From Diphasiastrum complanatum (lineage: Eukaryota; Streptophyta; Lycopodiopsida; Lycopodiales; Lycopodiaceae), in contig CM055100.1 in assembly GCA_029204225.1 (NCBI GenBank), positions 66,682,134 to 66,746,133 of the forward strand: a stretch of 64,000 nt of DNA, given 5' to 3'. Made by a program: the position numbers and the translations under genes. Positions 60,171-64,000 of this stretch are shown here, piece by piece. Within the stretch, counting starts at the first letter, position 1. Each line of letters starts with the position of its first letter. The notes under the pieces were generated by a model. That model worked only from the letters and a program-made list of their open reading frames with translations, was not told the DNA's origin and ran no database searches.

Positions 60171-61536
60171 GCATAATTATCATGGTTGTCTGTTGCATGT
60201 TTATTATTTAAAAATTGTGTGCATTCTATGACTGTGTTGCCTTAAGATTTTAAAAATATATAAATGTTTCAATTTTAACATTTTTAGTATATGTTTTTAT
60301 TTTTGTATGTGAATTAGTACATTTCAATATTGTATTTTATATTTCAATCACAACACATGCTTATAATTTCATATTTCTAGTATTATCAACTCATTAACTT
60401 TTTTATGATTCGTAATAACTTAATTGTGATTCATGAAGTGGGCTTTATTACGAAGCTGGGTTTGTAAATTGTTATTCCTAACTACTAAAAAAGATTTCTT
60501 ATTATATGCAATTTGTTATTTTAACAGTTGTTCTGCAATCAAATTTGTTATTGTAAATTCAATATTTCGGCATTAGTAACCGTTAAATTGTTCCGCAAAA
60601 ATTATTGGTGACTAAAGAATTTTTTTTTCTCAAATCTTACATACATCTATTTGCCGATCAATAAGTGGTTTCAACAACATTTAGTTACAAGAAATTCTTT
60701 GTAATGGCTATGTGCTATTGATGAATCTCAATAACCATTTGTGTACCTGATAATTATTGATACATCTTTGGTGCATGATCATTTACTGGTTAGGTGCTAT
60801 TGATGAATCTATAACTACGATGGTTGTTTGTTGCAAGATTGCTCTTCAGTTCATGATTATTCTAAATTCATTTTTGGTGCGCGGCCATTTACTTGGCTAG
60901 GTGCTACTCATGAGTTTCTAGTAATTCTTTGTATGCTTGATAATTGTCGATTCATTTTTTATGCATGGCCATTCATTTGGGTAGGTGCTATTGATGAATG
61001 CATAATTATATCATGATGTTCTGTTGCATGTTTATTATTTAAGAATTGTGTGCATTCTATGGCTGTGTTGTTTAAAGATTTTAAGATTATATAAATGTTT
61101 CAATTTTAACATTTTTAGTATATGTTTTTATGTTTGTATGTGATTTAGTACATTTCAATTTTGTATTTCATATTTCAATTACAACAGATGCTTGTAATTT
61201 CATATTTATGATATTATCAACTCATTAATTTTTTTATGATTTGTAGTAACTTAATTGTGATTCATGAGGTGGGCTTTATTACGAGGCCGGGTCTGTAAAT
61301 TGTTATTCTTAACTAGTAAAAAGATTTTTTATTATATGCAATTTGTTGTTTTAACAGTTGTTCTGCAATCAAATTTGTTATTGTAAATTCAATATTTCGG
61401 CATTAGTAACCGTTAGGTTTTTCCGTAGAAATTATGGGCGACCAAAGAAAAATTCTTCTGAGATCTTTACATATATCGGTTTGCCGATTAATAAGTGGTT
61501 TCAACAACACGGAGTTACAAGAAGTTGTTTGTAATG
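59876..61536. repeat. Tandem duplication of 830 bp
   Basis: 59876-60705 and 60706-61536 are near-identical direct copies. Each starts GGCTATGTGCTATTGATG and ends near GTTACAAGAA followed by TGTAATG. The unit includes the last part of the 42-bp motif array plus about 640 bp of AT-rich DNA. Differences are scattered substitutions and tiny indels, so the duplication is not fresh. The 81-codon frame at 61434-61679 begins in copy 2 and has no ATG in copy 1. Confidence 0.93.
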
Positions 61537-61927
61537 AGGCTCGTGTGAGAGCACTTACAAACAAAATAATTCAAGCGGCGTGTAAAAAATATAACTCCAA
61601 TGAAGAAAAAGTCACAGAAAATATTTTTAGTTTTATTGCTCGAAGGCGAAGTTTCTGCAATGATCAAACTAAGATGTAATCCTATAAATTCAAAGGCATA
61701 CTGGTATTTAAAGAGACTCAAGCTCCTATAATTCTGTTCATAATACATTTCTTACATGCCTTTTGTGTATGCCTGCCAATTAAGCTTTTGGCTTGTTAAT
61801 TTCAAATTTTTCTTTGTTCTTATGCTACAACAACTTGGTTTTTTGCAAATTGTAATTCTAACAATTTTAGATACATTTTTTTTAAGCTTTTAACGTTCTT
61901 GATTTTTGTTGCGACTCTTACAAGTAA

Positions 61928-62060
61928 GTCAATAGCCTCGTTTTCTACAACTTAATGCGAGGTTAGAATTGCGTAGCCAGTTGTAACTTTTACAATGTGT
62001 CAATAGAACGTTTCTTCAACTCCATGCAAGGCTAGAATTGCGTAGCTAGTTGCAGCATGA
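61928..62060. repeat. Direct repeat of about 70 bp
   Basis: GTCAATAG at 61928 and 61999 each lead into TTCT, CAACT and TAGAATTGCGTAGC. Two imperfect copies are offset by about 70 bp. Confidence 0.7.
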
Positions 62061-63065
62061 TGCAATTTAGAAATGCCACTTGTTACTAGTAGGGCTAGCA
62101 AAATGCTTAGCATGTTGGTTGGTCGTTCAAATCCCTTGCATGTGCAAATATTTCTTCCTTAATCTCTCAATGTTGTCAATAAGTTGCCTGCATCCAAACT
62201 TTGCTATGCAACCACAATATAATATATAAAATGGTCCTTGTCTGAAATCGGTTTCCAACTAGGACTGAGATGGGGTGGTGGAGGCGTGCTCGATGCCTCG
62301 AGACGTGTTGTTGCCACTCACAAGAGCCTAGAACCAAGACTGACATGCGGTCTGTGTCCCTATACCCAGATCCAGATATGGATCTGTATCTATACACTTT
62401 GATGGGACCATGTGAGAAGTGCTCTTTTTTGCTAACCCCTTGAGGGTGTTGCAGGTTGGGAAAAAAATTGAAAAGCAAGGGGTCATTGGTCCACATGGTA
62501 TAACCCACCAAATCCACATAGCTAGGGTTTTAGCAAGATACAAGAGAATCCCCAAATCAAGAGCTTTAATTCAAAACCCTAATTCCATATCCTTAAACCC
62601 TTGGAGAGGTTTTAGGGCGGATCGATTGGCTGCAAGCAGCAAATTACGCTTCTCCTACAAAGAGATCGAATTGTTTTGGATCATGCCATAAGGGAGTGGG
62701 AATGATCGGATGGTGATTGCAATTAGCCACTTCAGTTTTTGGTCTTCAGAGCTGCCTGCGGCAACAATGGCTCCATCACTAAAGCTTTTGGGCAAAAGTG
62801 AGGTTCAAGGTTATATTACAGAAGCTTAAAACCAGCCTACAATTGCTGTTAGCTTCATTGTGGGGCTACAAAGACAAAGAAGGAAAGCTAAAGTCGGCAG
62901 AGCCCTACTTAAACCCTGCATAAATCCTTCTAAAACCCCACACCTTGCCTCCCTAGTCTCTTTGAATTGCTGCAGCAGCGCTCACATGCTTTTACAATCA
63001 TCCATTGCATTGATTTGATTTGTGAGGTTTTACTTTTGGGTCGCTGAGTTTAATATTGCTGCTAC
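62061..63065 (+). promoter_or_regulatory. Upstream region of the probable NOL6 gene
   Basis: No coding feature was recognised. AAAACCCTAATTCC near 62574 and CTTAAACCCT near 62591 are typical of plant 5' flanks of growth-related genes (telo-box-like AAACCCTAA). A pyrimidine-rich stretch follows. The first ATG of the gene lies in the favourable context TACATGGCGG. Confidence 0.4.
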
Positions 63066-63209
63066 ATGGCGGAATCTCTTCCTCATCTAGCTTCTTTGAA
63101 AGTGAAGGAGCTGCTCAGGGAAGTGCAGGTGGACTATGACAATACCAGTGCAGTGGAGGATGTGGTTCGTGCAGTTAGAGAGCTCTTGCTGCAGATACCT
63201 GCCCAAGAG
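63066..63209 (+). CDS. NOL6: Probable first exon of nucleolar protein NRAP/UTP22/NOL6
   Basis: The exon has 48 codons from ATG at 63066 to GAG, with donor GTATGA at 63210 and phase 0. The residues LKVKELLREVQVDYDN (11-26) and VVRAVRELLLQIP (35-47) match, position by position, my memory of the N-terminus of the plant homologue of yeast Utp22 (pattern LKVNDLLKDVRLDYD, then AIxxIPE). That protein is a core component of the 90S pre-ribosome in the nucleolus. Later exons lie beyond the window; none was found to 64000. The match is over a short stretch, so the identification is good but not certain. Confidence 0.6.
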
Positions 63210-64000
63210 GTATGAATTTAAATTGCTTTAGGCCTCCGAAGGATCAGTTTGTTTTTGGGTTTTGTTGCGCTTGGTTGATTTGTATTTCTCTGCAATTTCT
63301 TAACTGGAGTTCCTTAAGAAGTTATCAAACAAATTTAATTTTTCATTGGCTTCAGCAGTGAAGAGTTTCTTTTCAATTTTCCTCAATAAAGACGGGATCA
63401 GAATGGTCTGGATGCAAGAAAAATTCAAAGTCTGTGGTTGACGATGAAAGTACTGCTCTCCTTAGAAACATGAATGTGGATTCTTCCCAGCCCAAGAAAG
63501 CTGGATAGAGATCCTTTGGAAAATGAGAAATGACGATTGAGACATGGGGATATGAGAAATGGGAAAAGCTACATTATTGCATATGTAAACTAGCACAAGG
63601 TAGTTAAGATACGGCATTGGAGATGCAAAAATTGAGGAAGAATGTCTATGCGATGCAAGAAAGAGACAAAATCTGTTTGAGTTCTGCATGATAAGTGTTC
63701 TTCAATGGGCGGTTTTTTTTTTTTTTTTTTTGGATTGCAAACACACATATAAGATAATATTGGGGAAAAAAAATGTAAGTGCTATAAATTTATAAAGTTG
63801 ATGATCCTTCATCAATATCTCAAAACCAAGACCAGGAATTGATTGCTACAAAGGTCTTCTACAAAAAAGTTCTTAAAACCCTGACCAAGAAGCTTCCATA
63901 TGAAGGAGTAACAGGGTGTTTTTAAGCTTCAGGAGCTTATATATGGCTGCTCGCCTTTTTGATTGATTGGGGCTCTGAGGCAGTGGCTATTAAGTCAAGA
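63210..64000 (+). other. First intron of the probable NOL6 gene
   Basis: No further exon was recognised. It contains a T run near 63712-63731. The minus-strand frame at 63462-63689 has no recognisable domain. Confidence 0.4.

Noticed and set aside
59665-61536. CRISPR-like array
   Set aside because: The repeated motif is imperfect, spacers are themselves related, spacing alternates, and the context is eukaryotic.
61434-61679. 81-codon small ORF
   Set aside because: It begins inside the second copy of the 830-bp duplication, lacks a start in the first copy and has no recognisable domain.

Overview
The window looks like nuclear DNA of a land plant, and a non-flowering vascular plant such as a fern is my low-confidence guess. 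The evidence is spliced plant-type genes with GT-AG introns, a canonical six-exon PIN auxin efflux carrier, plant-specific protein families, very long (TC)n microsatellites, and a background of decayed copia, Ty3/gypsy, hAT and other retroelement relics. There is no sign of operons, Shine-Dalgarno sites or CRISPR.

Real host genes. (1) A plant-specific zinc-ribbon protein (dentin sialophosphoprotein-like family) on + has its first exon at 2555-2875 and its last two exons at 8478-9682 and 9885-10014. The intervening 5.6 kb is intron-like, carries transposon debris, and its internal exons were not found. (2) A complete PIN auxin efflux carrier lies on the minus strand from 32220 to 28655, as six exons giving 657 residues with every phase matching. 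(3) At the right edge, 63066-63209 on + is probably the first exon of the nucleolar protein NRAP/UTP22/NOL6; the rest lies outside the window. Two relics of host genes sit at 56749-57620 (minus, tail of a J-domain-family protein) and 58433-58720 (+, leucine-rich repeats of a receptor kinase).

Mobile DNA. 912-1940 holds a retroelement C-terminal domain and a copia RNase H scrap. 4490-4899 is a hAT-type MITE with an exact 8-bp target duplication. 11068-13160 is a decayed hAT transposase. 13843-15845 is a reverse transcriptase of an unusual, possibly Penelope-related class, cut off abruptly by a copia body (15846-19997). 20640-24930 is a mosaic of Ty3 integrase and copia pieces. 36785-37065 is a copia scrap. 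37601-47358 is one large minus-strand Ty3/gypsy element with a 3' LTR and an extra coiled-coil-rich open region after pol. A second partial copy (48282-50190) is fused to a + strand chromovirus (50213-54640) that ends in a chromodomain and a 3' LTR.

Repeats. The main one is at 59665-61536: a 42-bp motif recurs with alternating 83/107-bp spacing (a 190-bp higher-order unit), and part of it was duplicated again as an 830-bp tandem pair. A (TC)171 tract fills 13259-13600, and smaller TC, TG and AC tracts lie at 33.9-34.9 kb.

All family assignments are by reading motifs; no database search was run. Element bodies are called as pseudogenes because nearly all carry stops, frameshifts or lost catalytic residues.
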